64,000 nucleotides of DNA from an uncultured Caulobacterales bacterium (lineage in GTDB: Bacteria; Pseudomonadota; Alphaproteobacteria; Caulobacterales; Maricaulaceae), in contig CALFUN010000027.1 in the NCBI GenBank assembly GCA_937929915.1, forward strand, positions 28,288 to 92,287. The letters run 5' to 3'. The position numbers were made by a program, and so were the translations under genes. Under the pieces are notes generated by a model. It did not search any database. It saw nothing but the letters and a program-made list of their open reading frames with translations, and had not been told where the DNA came from. Positions 1-9,138 of this stretch are shown one piece after another (positions within the stretch are counted from its first letter, which is position 1; each line of letters opens with the position of its first letter).

Positions 1-112
1 TATCTGCGATAAGCGTTTCCATAAGCTCCGGCGCGGGGAGCCCGTCATAGGCTGCTCGTAAAATACGGGCCGCGTCATCTAATGAAATAAGGTGTTTTTT
101 TACAATACCCAT
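1..112 (-). CDS. Partial CDS, unknown protein (N-terminal part)
   Basis: An open frame runs off the left edge of the window, so only about 37 codons are visible. The first ATG is at 112-110, 21 nt after the stop of the upstream glycosyltransferase and in the same reading frame, so it is probably the next gene of that transcript. The visible peptide is mixed charged and hydrophobic (starts MGIVKKHLIS, then a DDAARILRAAYDG stretch) with no signal peptide. There is no clear Shine-Dalgarno sequence; a TTG at 121 is an alternative start. I do not recognise the family. Confidence 0.5.
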   Translation of the reverse strand, partial: MGIVKKHLISLDDAARILRAAYDGLPAPELMETLIAD

Positions 113-133
113 ATTGTACAATGCCCATAAATG

Positions 134-883
134 TTAAAGCTCATCCCAACCTTGCGGATTACGGGCGCGGCGATTTAACCACATCACGCCGCGCAAATCT
201 GCAATAGACACCCGCAGACGGCCAAAATTTGTATATTTGCTATTCCCGAATTCACGCGCACGGTGATTGACATCACAAAATTCAATTTCATATCCCTCGC
301 GCAGCATAAGCGCAGGAATATAGCGATGCATATGATCAAAAAATGGCACGCGTATAAACGCATCTCTAAAAAAGACTTTCAACCCGCATCCCGTATCATC
401 AGCTTTATCATGTAAGAGCCGTCGTCGCACAGCATTGCCTATGCGTGAGCCGATCTTTTTAGCAAAGCTATCTTGCCGGTTGGCCCGCCGACCGCCCACC
501 ATAGCCAGATTATCAGGTGCGTCCGCACGGATTAATTGCTTATACAACGCAGGCATATCCGCAGGATCATTTTGACCGTCACTATCAAGCGTGGCAATAA
601 TGGCTGCCTGCGCCGCCATAACGCCTGTCCGAATTGCCCGCGATTGGCCCGCATTTTTGCGGTGTGTTAAGACCCTTAAGGCAGGATAGTCAGACTTTAA
701 GCCTTGCAAAACCGTGCAGGTTTCATCACTTGAACAATCATCAACAAACAGCATTTCATAGGGCATGCCCCCTATCGCTGTATGAATTTCTGCCGCCAAT
801 TTACCAACATTATCCGCTTCATTAAAAGCAGGCACTACGACACTAATAATCGGCGTAATCAAGCTATTTGTTTTGGAACTCAT
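134..883 (-). CDS. GT2 glycosyltransferase, dolichol-phosphate mannosyltransferase-like
   Basis: Family 2 glycosyltransferase of the DPM1/polyprenyl-phosphate type, which moves a sugar from a nucleotide donor onto a lipid phosphate at the cytoplasmic face of the inner membrane. Visible motifs are the nucleotide-binding VVPAFNEADN near residues 16-25, VDDCSSDET near 47-55 and the metal-binding DSDGQNDP at 100-107. At 249 aa it stops after the catalytic domain and lacks the two C-terminal membrane helices of ArnC/GtrB-type enzymes. It is divergent from an ArnT-like GT39 gene, and such pairs commonly make and then use a lipid-linked sugar for envelope modification. The family call is firm; the sugar is unknown. 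Confidence 0.88.
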   Translation of the reverse strand: MSSKTNSLITPIISVVVPAFNEADNVGKLAAEIHTAIGGMPYEMLFVDDCSSDETCTVLQGLKSDYPALRVLTHRKNAGQSRAIRTGVMAAQAAIIATLDSDGQNDPADMPALYKQLIRADAPDNLAMVGGRRANRQDSFAKKIGSRIGNAVRRRLLHDKADDTGCGLKVFFRDAFIRVPFFDHMHRYIPALMLREGYEIEFCDVNHRAREFGNSKYTNFGRLRVSIADLRGVMWLNRRARNPQGWDEL

Positions 884-1009
884 AAGCGCTTAGTGGCATG
901 CAAATCCGCGCAGTGCAATGCGCGCAATATAGTCAAACCTTACAAATGAGTATATAAATTTCACCGAAAAAACCTTTGTGCGATTCATAGCATGCGGTAA
1001 AGCAGCCAT

Positions 1010-2731
1010 ATGACGGACACAGAGCCAAATTCGGTACAGCTAAACCAAAAATGGCGACATGTTCTTATACTGATCGTTTTGACATTCGCGATGGGTCTAC
1101 CAGGCATTGCCAGTCTGCCTGTGATTGACCGCGACGAAGCCCGTTATGTGCAAGCCAGCCTTCAAATGGCCGAAACGAGTGATTTGATGAATATTCGTTT
1201 CCAAGATCAGGCTCGCAATAAAAAACCCGCTGGCATTTATTGGCTGCAAACCGCCGCCTTAAAAACCTTTAGCCAGACAGATAAACGCCAAATATGGGTA
1301 CATAGGCTCCCTTCTATTTTAGGCGCCTTACTCGCCGTTCTAGCAACCTATTGGGGCGGTGCCAAATTAATTGGCCGCGACAAAGCTTTCATCAGCGCGG
1401 CTTTACTAACGGCCTGTTTATTATTTATCTTTGAGGCACATATCGCCAAAACCGATGCGGTTTTATGCGGATTATCTGCCTGTGTTTTCGGCGCTTTAGC
1501 GCGTTTAAGACACACAGATAAGGCGGCGCCATCACATCTGCCTATTTGGATATTTTGGCTCGCCCTTGGCGCATCCGTCATGATTAAAGGGCCGATTTTA
1601 TTTGCGCTTTTAGTATTTACATTGTCTGGATTTCATATCTGGGAAAAGAGCTTATCATGGGCACGGCCTTTGCTTAATCCTTTTCCCATTCTTGTCTTTT
1701 TCATAATTTGGCTACCTTGGGCGATTGGTATTTATATTGTAACAGATGGCGCATTTTTCCAAGATAGCCTCGGGCAAGATCTTGGCGGAAAATTGATTAG
1801 TACCCAAGAAAAACACCCTGGCCCGCCGGGCTATCACCTTGTCTTTCTATGGGTGATGATGTGGCCCGCAAATTTATTTTTACTCCCGGCTCTGGCTTTT
1901 GCTACGCGGAATTTACGCGCGAATAAAACACGCATCCAAGATATAAATTTATTCAAAACCTTCCAATTATGTTTGTTGTGGATCCTGCCCTTTTGGATTC
2001 TCATCGAATGCATGCCAACAAAATTACCCCATTATAGCTTACCACTTTATCCCGCTATTTGCTTGATGATTGGGGCAAGCTTAACGGAAATAACACACCA
2101 TAAAACTTTCAGAAAAATTCACATTGCCAATAGTATTTTATTTTTACTCGGCGCAGGCATAATTATCGGCGCTTTACTGTATTTAAGCTTTGAATATGGC
2201 GAAGAGGGGCAACAATTTACCGCATTCAGTCTGGCCGCAATAATCACTATATTATCTATCATTGCGGTTTTCGCTTTCCTGAAAAACAAGCTGAAAACTG
2301 CCATAGGGCTGGTTATAGCCTTATCCTTCATCCTAACTATAACAGGTTATGAGGCGCTACTTCCAAAATTTGAAAGCTTTAACACATCCGCGCGCATTGC
2401 CGCTGCGCTAGGGGATGATTTACCGCGCTTGAGCGGCAAAAAACTTATATCTGCCGCCTATACAGAACCTAGCCTTGTTTATCATCTCGGAACAAATATT
2501 CAGTTAGGCAGCACCGCTAATTTCTCTCATAAAACCGCTTTGCAAAATGGGACTATTATCTTGATTGATAGCTTATCAGCAGCGCAATCTGGCCAAATCG
2601 CCGAGCTTGAGGCTTTTGCCAATGACACTGCATTTTGCGTAAAAATATCAGACCCCATATCGGGATTTAACTATTCAAAAGGCGAGAATATTCAAATTCA
2701 TATCGTACAAAAATATATGTGCCCTGATTGA
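1010..2731 (+). CDS. ArnT-like GT39/GT83 membrane glycosyltransferase
   Basis: Polytopic inner-membrane glycosyltransferase of the PMT/ArnT superfamily, which uses a lipid-linked sugar donor to modify lipid A or another periplasmic acceptor. The signature is VIDRDEARY (about residues 38-46) in the first periplasmic loop, after one N-terminal helix; the acidic DE pair is the expected catalytic/metal site. About ten further hydrophobic segments follow, then a soluble C-terminal domain of about 110 residues. The length of 573 aa fits the family. It is divergent from the DPM-like gene, a plausible supplier of its lipid-linked donor. The sugar transferred cannot be read from sequence, so no arnT symbol is given. 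Confidence 0.85.
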   Translation: MTDTEPNSVQLNQKWRHVLILIVLTFAMGLPGIASLPVIDRDEARYVQASLQMAETSDLMNIRFQDQARNKKPAGIYWLQTAALKTFSQTDKRQIWVHRLPSILGALLAVLATYWGGAKLIGRDKAFISAALLTACLLFIFEAHIAKTDAVLCGLSACVFGALARLRHTDKAAPSHLPIWIFWLALGASVMIKGPILFALLVFTLSGFHIWEKSLSWARPLLNPFPILVFFIIWLPWAIGIYIVTDGAFFQDSLGQDLGGKLISTQEKHPGPPGYHLVFLWVMMWPANLFLLPALAFATRNLRANKTRIQDINLFKTFQLCLLWILPFWILIECMPTKLPHYSLPLYPAICLMIGASLTEITHHKTFRKIHIANSILFLLGAGIIIGALLYLSFEYGEEGQQFTAFSLAAIITILSIIAVFAFLKNKLKTAIGLVIALSFILTITGYEALLPKFESFNTSARIAAALGDDLPRLSGKKLISAAYTEPSLVYHLGTNIQLGSTANFSHKTALQNGTIILIDSLSAAQSGQIAELEAFANDTAFCVKISDPISGFNYSKGENIQIHIVQKYMCPD

Positions 2732-2760
2732 TAATAAAGAATTTCGCTGCGTTTAAGCGA

Positions 2761-3687
2761 TCACCGCCCTAAAAACATTTGCCGCACTATCAACAAACAC
2801 ATACGGCCTAAAATCGCAATCGTTATAAAAGGCGCAGCGAATGCTGTCAGGATTTTTGGAACAATACCGGTTTTATAATTCCAAAAATACCGTAGGAACC
2901 CTTTTAATTTCTCGTATTCCACCTTTAGGCGCGGCACAGCACTGGTGGAGCCGTAATGCATAGCTGTTGCATGAGGAACAAAGCACACATCCCCGCCAGC
3001 AAGCCGCGCACGGCGGCAAATATCTATATCTTCCACATGCAGAAAATAACGCTCATCAAAACCACCAAGCTTATCAAATGAAGGCCTATCCATCATAAGG
3101 CAAGCCCCGCTAATTGTTTGAATTTTCACAGGCCTTAGCGGCATCGGTTCATTTTCCTGATGGATCGCTTTTCTTCTCAACAATTTATTGAACCCCGTAA
3201 ATCCGAGAAAAGCGCTCATCGGTGTTAAGGCTCCGCGCCGCGCGCCGCGTTGTTCCTTGCCGTTTATATCACGCAATAATCCGCCCGTTATCCATGGCCC
3301 GTTCAAATTTGCGCCGCAATTTGCCAAAGCACGGGCCGATGTTTCACTAATAATGGCATCTGGGTTTAAGAATAAAAGATAATGCCCCCGTGCAAGCTGC
3401 GCCCCGTAATTACAGGCGCGTGCAAAGCCAATATTCCCGTGTCCTTGTAATATCCGCACACGGTCTTTATCATGCAACAGAGCCGCAAGACGCACACGCG
3501 CGCTTTCCGTATTGCCATTATCCACAACAATTAATTCGGATATATCATCATCGCGCAGAACAGCTTGTATGGCTTCCATCAAAGCTGGCCCCGTCATATA
3601 GCTCACCATGATCACGCTAATGGGTAAGTTTTGCGCAAGATCTGTATGTGTCTGAATAGATGTTATTTGGACAACATTATGTGCCAT
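2761..3687 (-). CDS. GT2 glycosyltransferase, rhamnosyltransferase (WbbL)-like
   Basis: Family 2 inverting glycosyltransferase resembling WbbL/RfbF-type rhamnosyltransferases. Seen are a Rossmann-like start with MVSYMTGPAL near 27-36, VVDNGN at 54-59, the DxD-equivalent FLNPDA at 106-111, and the conserved GGFDERYFLHVEDID at 208-222 with a downstream MHYG. A hydrophobic C-terminal segment (about 275-300) probably anchors it to the inner membrane. It converges with the GT39 gene and is followed on the same strand by an O-antigen ligase-like gene. The dTDP-rhamnose genes at 57-61 kb make a rhamnose donor plausible, but that is inference. Confidence 0.85.
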   Translation of the reverse strand: MAHNVVQITSIQTHTDLAQNLPISVIMVSYMTGPALMEAIQAVLRDDDISELIVVDNGNTESARVRLAALLHDKDRVRILQGHGNIGFARACNYGAQLARGHYLLFLNPDAIISETSARALANCGANLNGPWITGGLLRDINGKEQRGARRGALTPMSAFLGFTGFNKLLRRKAIHQENEPMPLRPVKIQTISGACLMMDRPSFDKLGGFDERYFLHVEDIDICRRARLAGGDVCFVPHATAMHYGSTSAVPRLKVEYEKLKGFLRYFWNYKTGIVPKILTAFAAPFITIAILGRMCLLIVRQMFLGR

Positions 3688-3803
3688 GCTTATACCTTAA
3701 AACGCCCCATAAGAATCTATGAAATAGAGTTGTGAAAATATCAAGTCATCATCTTAAAATCATTCAATTTAGTTGCAGAGGCCATCGCAATAAATACCCG
3801 TAT

Positions 3804-5021
3804 TTATATCTGATATTTCGGCCATAAAGACAGGGCGCCAATAGCGATAAAAATACTACCCCACCACCAAACCTGCCAGACACCGATTGTCGTAAGCCCG
3901 AAAAGAGCAACCGCTGTCATCGTTCCAACAAGCGCGCTGGCTTGTAACGGCAAGCGTGCAAATTTCAGCGCAGCATTCATGAGCATCGCCAATGTCGTTA
4001 CGGCTAAAACGGCTCCAATGGCTCCAATTTCAAGCCAAATATGCACAGCTGCATTATGCGGATGTAAAGACACAATCACTATTTCTCGTCCGCCGCGCGC
4101 CAGAAACTTGTCTTGATATGAGCGCGATGCATCAAAGCCATTACCAAGCCATGGGTGTTGCAGAATTTGCTCCCAAGCATACGCCCACATACGTATGCGA
4201 TGTTCTAAAGATAATGGGAGCTTTAATAGCTGTTCATCCGAGACCTGGCTAGCAACAAAGCCGATCAACGGGCCGCTTATAATCAATGTCATCACAACAA
4301 TAAATACGGTGATGATCCCAAATTTTGGAAATTTCCATGTGATCACCATTGCAATAAAGCTGATCATTATAACATAGCTCGTTAGGCTTAAGCGGTTAAA
4401 ATGCGCTGTGAGTATTAATAGGCCGACAACCAAAAGTGCTAGCATCCAGCCACGCTTGACCTGCGTTACTAAAAGTAAAGCGAGTAGAGGCAAAAACTGA
4501 ACATACACTAATATACCGCGTCCGAGATTTTGTTCAGAATCTGCTTGGCGTGTGTGCAATATTTCACCCGCTCGTACAGGATCAACTAAAATGGATAAGC
4601 CAAAACCCGAGACTATCTCTATGAGCATTAAGCCTGCCGCAAATACACCGCCCGCCATAAATATATGCCGAAACTTATCATAGCTATCAGCCCTCAAAGT
4701 CTGAAAAGCCGTGCCAACACCGCAAAATATAAGACTTATCAACAGCACTTTCATAGGGTTGCTCAGAAGGCTTTGCGCTGTGTAAGGGCTCCAAGTCTGC
4801 GTAATCATACACCAAATCAAGAGCGCGCAGAGACTTAGAAACCACGGGCGGGTGATGAGTGTTTTAGCCTCACTACGCTGTAAAAGCACCGCCCAGCCAG
4901 TAAGCCCCGCCAAAGCCCCCAGCGGCGCAATACCAAGGCCGCCTGCTATAGCCAAAAAAGGCATAAGGGCAAAACCAAGCCAAAGAACCCAGCTTGGCAG
5001 TGTATGAATGATTCTCTCCAC
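3804..5021 (-). CDS. O-antigen ligase / Wzy_C family membrane protein
   Basis: Polytopic membrane protein of about 10-12 hydrophobic segments. It has the Wzy_C/WaaL-type large periplasmic loop: RIRMWAYAWEQI followed by WLGNGFDASRSY, then LHPHNAAVHIWLEIGAIGA. In this family the H and N residues around LHPHN and an upstream R take part in glycan transfer, either ligation of O-antigen to lipid A-core or chain polymerisation; sequence alone does not separate the two. At 405 aa it is normal in length. It starts 24 nt after the thrS stop, so it may be cotranscribed with thrS. Its neighbours are GT2 and GT39 enzymes. Confidence 0.82.
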   Translation of the reverse strand: MERIIHTLPSWVLWLGFALMPFLAIAGGLGIAPLGALAGLTGWAVLLQRSEAKTLITRPWFLSLCALLIWCMITQTWSPYTAQSLLSNPMKVLLISLIFCGVGTAFQTLRADSYDKFRHIFMAGGVFAAGLMLIEIVSGFGLSILVDPVRAGEILHTRQADSEQNLGRGILVYVQFLPLLALLLVTQVKRGWMLALLVVGLLILTAHFNRLSLTSYVIMISFIAMVITWKFPKFGIITVFIVVMTLIISGPLIGFVASQVSDEQLLKLPLSLEHRIRMWAYAWEQILQHPWLGNGFDASRSYQDKFLARGGREIVIVSLHPHNAAVHIWLEIGAIGAVLAVTTLAMLMNAALKFARLPLQASALVGTMTAVALFGLTTIGVWQVWWWGSIFIAIGALSLWPKYQI

Positions 5022-5044
5022 AATACCCCTCCGTGAGTGAACAG

Positions 5045-6970
5045 CTATCTTTGGTCTGGCGCTTTCGCCTCTTGCGTCAACTCAATGATGGCATCATCCA
5101 AGGATATAATCGTCTGATCACGGCTACCCAAACGGCGCAGTGCAAGCTGACCCTCTTCGGCTTCTTTGCGGCCAATCACAGCAATGACAGGGATTTTGCG
5201 GTCAGCGGATAATTCACGAATTTTGTAATTAATTTTCTCATTACGTAAATCTGTTTCAACGCGCAAACCTGCGGCGCGCAGCTTATCAGCTGCCTCATTG
5301 GCATAATCATCCGCATCACTTGTAATGGTTGCGATAACGACTTGCACAGGCGAGAGCCAAAGCGGGAAACGGCCTGCATAATTCTCAATTAGAATCCCCA
5401 AAAACCGCTCAAAACTCCCTAATACAGCGCGGTGAAGCATGACAGGTACATGCTTGCTATCATCAGCGCCAATATAGCTCGCATCTAAACGTTCTGGCAG
5501 ATTAAAATCAGCTTGGATTGTACCGGCTTGCCATTCACGTCCAATCGCATCGCGCAAAACAAAATCAAGTTTCGGCCCGTAAAACGCCCCATCACCTTCA
5601 TTTAGCTCAACATCCAATCCAGAGGCATCTGCCGCTATTTTCAACGCAGCTTCCGCCTTATCCCACACCTCATCAGAGCCTACACGTATCTCTGGCCGTG
5701 TTGAGAACTTCACCATAACATCATCAAAGCCCAAATCGGCGTAAACAGATTTGAGCAGCTCTGTGAACCCTTTCACCTCATCGGTAATTTGATCGTCACG
5801 GCAAAAAATATGACCATCATCTTGGGTAAAGGCCCGCACACGCATCAACCCATGCAAAGCCCCAGACGGCTCATAGCGATGACAGGATCCAAATTCGGCC
5901 AAGCGCAAAGGTAAGTCACGATAAGATTTTTGGCCCTGATTAAAGACTTGAATATGACAGGGGCAATTCATCGGCTTGAGCGAGAGCGTTTTATCTTCTT
6001 CGTCTATGGTCGTGATGAACATATTTTCACGGTACTTATCCCAATGGCCCGAAGCTTCCCAGAACTTTCGATCCATCAACATCGGCGTCTTAATTTCTTC
6101 ATAGCCAAATTCAGTTTGGCGGCGGCGCATATATTCCTGCAAGAGGCGATAAAGCGTCCAGCCATGAGCATGCCAAAACGCCTGGCCTTGCGCCTCTTCT
6201 TGAAAATGAAACAAACCCAGTTGACGCCCCAGACGGCGATGGTCGCGTTTTTCAGCCTCCGCGATTTGATGTAAATGCGCGTCCAACTCTTCTTGGGTCG
6301 CCCAAGCCGTTCCGTAAATCCGCTGAAGCTGTGTCTTGGAGCTATCCCCGCGCCAATAGGCACCCGCGACTTTCATTAATTTAAAAGCTTTGCCAATTTT
6401 GCCCGTACTCGGTAGATGCGGCCCGCGGCAAAGATCAAACCATTTGCCTTGCTTATAGACAGTGATAGTTTCGCCTTCAGGTAAGTCCTCAATCAATTCG
6501 GCTTTGAAATCTTCGCCCATATCTTTAAAGGTTTTTATCGCCTCATCGCGCGGCATAATAAGACGTTCAAATTTATCATTACGGTTTATGATAAACGCCA
6601 TCTTTTTTTCTATCGCCGCAAAATCATCGGCAGAAAATGGCATCTCGCGGTAGAAATCATAATAAAACCCGTTTTCAATAACGGGGCCGATTGTCACTTG
6701 TGTCCCTGGGAAAAGCTCTTGCACAGCTTCGGCCAAAACATGCGCACAATCATGGCGGATAAGCTCTAAGCCTTCAGGGTCTTGAGCCGTGACCAACTCA
6801 ATAACATGGTCGGTTTCAATCGCTAAAGATGCATCAACAAGCGCGCCGTCCAGCTTGGCGGCGAGAACTTTTTTAGCCAGCCCTTTAGAGATAGACTTAG
6901 CCACCTCCATCGCCGTCACACCCGCATCATATTGGCGGACAGCACCATCAGGAAAAGTTAGATTCACCAT
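5045..6970 (-). CDS. thrS: Threonyl-tRNA synthetase
   Basis: Class II aminoacyl-tRNA synthetase that charges tRNA-Thr in the cytoplasm and edits mischarged serine. In order it has an N-terminal TGS domain (about 1-62), the SAD editing domain opening with [13 protein letters not shown] near 72, the catalytic core with the zinc-ligand region MNCPCHI, motif 2 around [15 protein letters not shown] followed by DDGHIFC, motif 3 in [13 protein letters not shown], and a C-terminal anticodon-binding domain. The length of 641 aa is essentially that of E. coli ThrS. The ATG is preceded by AGAGAT at fair spacing. It follows yidD on the same strand by 35 nt. Confidence 0.97.
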   Translation of the reverse strand: MVNLTFPDGAVRQYDAGVTAMEVAKSISKGLAKKVLAAKLDGALVDASLAIETDHVIELVTAQDPEGLELIRHDCAHVLAEAVQELFPGTQVTIGPVIENGFYYDFYREMPFSADDFAAIEKKMAFIINRNDKFERLIMPRDEAIKTFKDMGEDFKAELIEDLPEGETITVYKQGKWFDLCRGPHLPSTGKIGKAFKLMKVAGAYWRGDSSKTQLQRIYGTAWATQEELDAHLHQIAEAEKRDHRRLGRQLGLFHFQEEAQGQAFWHAHGWTLYRLLQEYMRRRQTEFGYEEIKTPMLMDRKFWEASGHWDKYRENMFITTIDEEDKTLSLKPMNCPCHIQVFNQGQKSYRDLPLRLAEFGSCHRYEPSGALHGLMRVRAFTQDDGHIFCRDDQITDEVKGFTELLKSVYADLGFDDVMVKFSTRPEIRVGSDEVWDKAEAALKIAADASGLDVELNEGDGAFYGPKLDFVLRDAIGREWQAGTIQADFNLPERLDASYIGADDSKHVPVMLHRAVLGSFERFLGILIENYAGRFPLWLSPVQVVIATITSDADDYANEAADKLRAAGLRVETDLRNEKINYKIRELSADRKIPVIAVIGRKEAEEGQLALRRLGSRDQTIISLDDAIIELTQEAKAPDQR

Positions 6971-7005
6971 GATTTATCTCTATTAGGCTTTATTCGGTTT
7001 CAGTA

Positions 7006-7335
7006 TTATTCAGTTTCAGTATATGTACCGCGCCATTGACCATATCGCCACGGCGCCCATATAGGCGGCTTTGTAACGGCTTTAGGCACGTTATCAACCC
7101 CCGAGGTCGCTCCTAAACGCTCAAATGGGTGACAACGCAGCAAGCGCGCAAGCGTCATCCACCCTCCCGCCCAAGGGCCATGCTGTAAAATTGCGTCGCG
7201 GCTATAAGTTGAACATGAAGGCTCATGTCGGCACGTAACCCCTAAGGCAGATAGAATAGGCGAGATAAGCCGTTTATAAACCCAAAGCGCTGCAAGCATC
7301 ACAGCCCTTACAGCTAAGATTAGAAAATTACGCAT
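7006..7335 (-). CDS. yidD: Membrane protein insertion efficiency factor YidD
   Basis: Small YidD/DUF37 protein, about 109 aa, known to assist YidC/Sec insertion of inner-membrane proteins. The family signature CRHEPSCSTYSRDAI is intact, followed by the usual WMTLARLLRCHPF stretch; an N-terminal amphipathic/hydrophobic segment binds the membrane. I start it at ATG 7335 (MRNFLIL) rather than at the longer in-frame ATG at 7404, because the extension is atypical and lies inside the upstream gene. This leaves an 8-nt overlap with the IscU-like gene, consistent with translational coupling. The C-terminus is longer and more variable than in E. coli YidD. Confidence 0.93.
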   Translation of the reverse strand: MRNFLILAVRAVMLAALWVYKRLISPILSALGVTCRHEPSCSTYSRDAILQHGPWAGGWMTLARLLRCHPFERLGATSGVDNVPKAVTKPPIWAPWRYGQWRGTYTETE

Positions 7336-7765
7336 TTGGACTTTTGTGATATGCCATTTGCACCGCTTCGACGGCGGCTTCAAATGCCAGTAATGTCGAG
7401 GCATGGCGGGCGGGGTAAGCCGCGACGCCCATCAGTAATTTAAGCTCCGAAAATAGTCCGCGTGGCGGATCGCCTGCCGCCTCGAGCATAGCTCGCAATT
7501 CATCGCGCGCTTGTATCAAATCCTGCAAAGTCGCGCCAATGATCTGAGATTTTAAAATGGCTGCACTGGCTTGGCCTAATGCGCAGGCTTGCACACGCAA
7601 AGCCGCCTCGCTCACAACATCGCCTGCCACATTCACATCAATTTCTACCGTTGACCCGCAAAGGTTTGAAATTTTACGCGCTGTGCCTTGCGGGTTTTCA
7701 AGCGCTTCATTTTTAAGCGTCGCTGAAAGGGACAGGATTTCTGTATTGTAAAGCTCTGTAAACAT
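7328..7765 (-). CDS. IscU/NifU-like iron-sulfur scaffold protein
   Basis: IscU/SufU-fold protein expected to help assemble or carry Fe-S clusters in the cytoplasm. The start at 7765 gives the family-typical MFTELYNTEILSL opening; a start nine codons earlier is possible. Two of the three classical cluster cysteines are visible (in NLCGST and VQACALGQAS). The usual CGD aspartate is replaced (CGST), and the third cysteine position near the C-terminus reads ARHASTLL, with Ser/Thr. As I recall, this pattern is normal for the alphaproteobacterial IscU-like subfamily found next to yidD, so it is not evidence of decay, but classical scaffold activity is uncertain. It overlaps yidD by 8 nt. Confidence 0.85.
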   Translation of the reverse strand: MFTELYNTEILSLSATLKNEALENPQGTARKISNLCGSTVEIDVNVAGDVVSEAALRVQACALGQASAAILKSQIIGATLQDLIQARDELRAMLEAAGDPPRGLFSELKLLMGVAAYPARHASTLLAFEAAVEAVQMAYHKSPNA

Positions 7766-7859
7766 AGGTGTGATATAAAGGGCGTGCGCCAAAAAACAAA
7801 GCCTATATCGTAAAGCCTGTCATCATAACGGCTTTAAAAACTTCACGTGAACCCAAACC

Positions 7860-7883
7860 GTCCCGCAGCAGCTAGCGCGGGAC
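7860..7883 (-). terminator. Possible hairpin terminator after the DUF2141 gene
   Basis: Inverted repeat GTCCCGC ... GCGGGAC with a 10-nt loop lies 25 nt past the DUF2141 stop. The following minus-strand bases are G/T-rich (GGTTTGGG) rather than a clean U-run, so termination efficiency is uncertain. Confidence 0.4.
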
Positions 7884-7907
7884 GTCATTTAAGGGGTGAC
7901 TATAAAT

Positions 7908-8396
7908 TTAAGAGGGATAAATCATCGTCACAGGCACGATTGCGCCATATGTTTCAACTTTAATTTTAACCTCATCAAAGGTTGGACGGCGCTCGGTTGT
8001 GACCTGCCCTGAGGCGCCCCACCCATCTGTAATGGTATAGGTTTCATCCATAGAAAACACACCGTCATTATCTAAATCATGCCAAACCGACACAGCATAT
8101 TCGCCAGCTTCGCGCACACTCACTGTCATTGTCATCGATTTATCTGTAACAGCTTTAACCACGCCGCCATGCCCATGAATACCCATATATTCAGCCCGTT
8201 TTTGGATCGACACATAAATGGGCGCGCGGCTAATATGCAGGCCTTTTAAGTCTATAGTGACAGGAATTGTTGCGACATCGGCATCATTGACCTTATCTGT
8301 ATTATAGGGGCCAGCAACAGCAATGGTGGCACCCAAAGCTGTCATCGTAGTAAATATCAGACCCATTTTTCGTTTATTTTTCATTCGTACAAACAT
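7908..8396 (-). CDS. DUF2141 family exported protein
   Basis: 162-aa protein with an N-terminal signal sequence (basic MKNKRK, then a hydrophobic stretch ending near IAVAG), so it is probably periplasmic. The mature part matches the DUF2141 pattern: an early IYVSIQKRAEYMG strand, AVSVWHDLDNDGVF, then DGWGASG and PTFDEVKIKV, with an all-beta, possibly Ca-binding look from the DLDNDG loop. The biochemical function of the family is unknown. The start at 8396 is supported by AGGAG at good spacing. It is divergent from a six-TM protein and regulator, sharing the palindromic control region. Short form of the family (usual 140-200 aa). Confidence 0.8.
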   Translation of the reverse strand: MFVRMKNKRKMGLIFTTMTALGATIAVAGPYNTDKVNDADVATIPVTIDLKGLHISRAPIYVSIQKRAEYMGIHGHGGVVKAVTDKSMTMTVSVREAGEYAVSVWHDLDNDGVFSMDETYTITDGWGASGQVTTERRPTFDEVKIKVETYGAIVPVTMIYPS

Positions 8397-8410
8397 ATTC
8401 GTCTCCTTTT

Positions 8411-8463
8411 CAATTAAGTTTGTATTTCAAACTTGACACAATTAAGTTTGTAATACAAACTAA
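8411..8463. promoter_or_regulatory. Divergent promoter with two palindromic operator-like sites
   Basis: Two related palindromes occur: AAGTTTG-N5-CAAACTT (8416-8434) and AGTTTGTA-A-TACAAACT (8445-8461). Each is embedded in the same CAATTAAGTTTGTA context, and the copies begin exactly 28 bp apart (8411 and 8439). A perfect -35-like TTGACA (8433-8438) sits between them for rightward transcription, with TACAAA inside the second palindrome as a possible short-spaced -10. A repressor here could silence both the DUF2141 gene and the membrane protein/regulator operon. The winged-helix protein at 9116 is the obvious candidate binder; that link is inference. Confidence 0.7.
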
Positions 8464-8505
8464 TTTTAAATAAATATTGTAATTCTCACACAAACGGAGA
8501 TCTAT

Positions 8506-9138
8506 ATGTCAGAACGCTCTATTAAAAATGATGCCCTAAACGACCTAGATTATATTAAAAGTCTTGCAGAAGCTGGCGCAAATACGCCGCTTTTGGGCGG
8601 GCGCATAGGTTTGATGTGGAGTTGCCTGTTAATTCCAACTTTATTCATTCACGGCTTGATACTCATGCAGTTCATCAAAATCCCTTTCAATTATATTGGA
8701 TTCATTTGGATGACATTTGGTATTTTAGGCGGGATATTAACATTTACATTAGGCAAATCATTAGACAAAAAACCAGGTGCATTTTCATCTATAAACCGAA
8801 CAGAACAAGCGACATGGACAGCGACAACTATATCCATGTTTGGTTTCGCAATCAGTATCACGATTAGCGTTGTAATTATGCAAAAGCCCTATTGGTTATA
8901 TGATATTATTTTAGCCTTCGCTTTTGGAACATATGTTATAAATTATTATGTCCTTGCAAATTTAGGCGGCCAGAAACGGCTTTATTTACCCGCAATCCTT
9001 GCTTTTATTTTGATGGTCATTATCGTTATAAATCTTGGTAATCCCATTATATATATTATAGCGGCCATTGGCGTTATATTTACAGCCGTAATCCCTTCAC
9101 TGATTAGCCTAAAATATGAGCCAAAAGATGTCATCTGA
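8506..9138 (+). CDS. Six-TM membrane protein of unknown function
   Basis: 210-aa integral membrane protein with a soluble N-terminal stretch of about 30 residues and six hydrophobic segments (roughly 35-55, 62-80, 103-122, 130-148, 155-173, 178-197). There is no catalytic motif that I recognise. The ATG is preceded by CGGAG at good spacing. The stop lies inside the following winged-helix regulator gene (23-nt overlap), so the two are surely cotranscribed. Pairs of a small membrane protein and a HTH_34-type regulator recur in bacteria, but the signal sensed is unknown. The sequence is AT-richer than the neighbouring thrS. Confidence 0.75.
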   Translation: MSERSIKNDALNDLDYIKSLAEAGANTPLLGGRIGLMWSCLLIPTLFIHGLILMQFIKIPFNYIGFIWMTFGILGGILTFTLGKSLDKKPGAFSSINRTEQATWTATTISMFGFAISITISVVIMQKPYWLYDIILAFAFGTYVINYYVLANLGGQKRLYLPAILAFILMVIIVINLGNPIIYIIAAIGVIFTAVIPSLISLKYEPKDVI

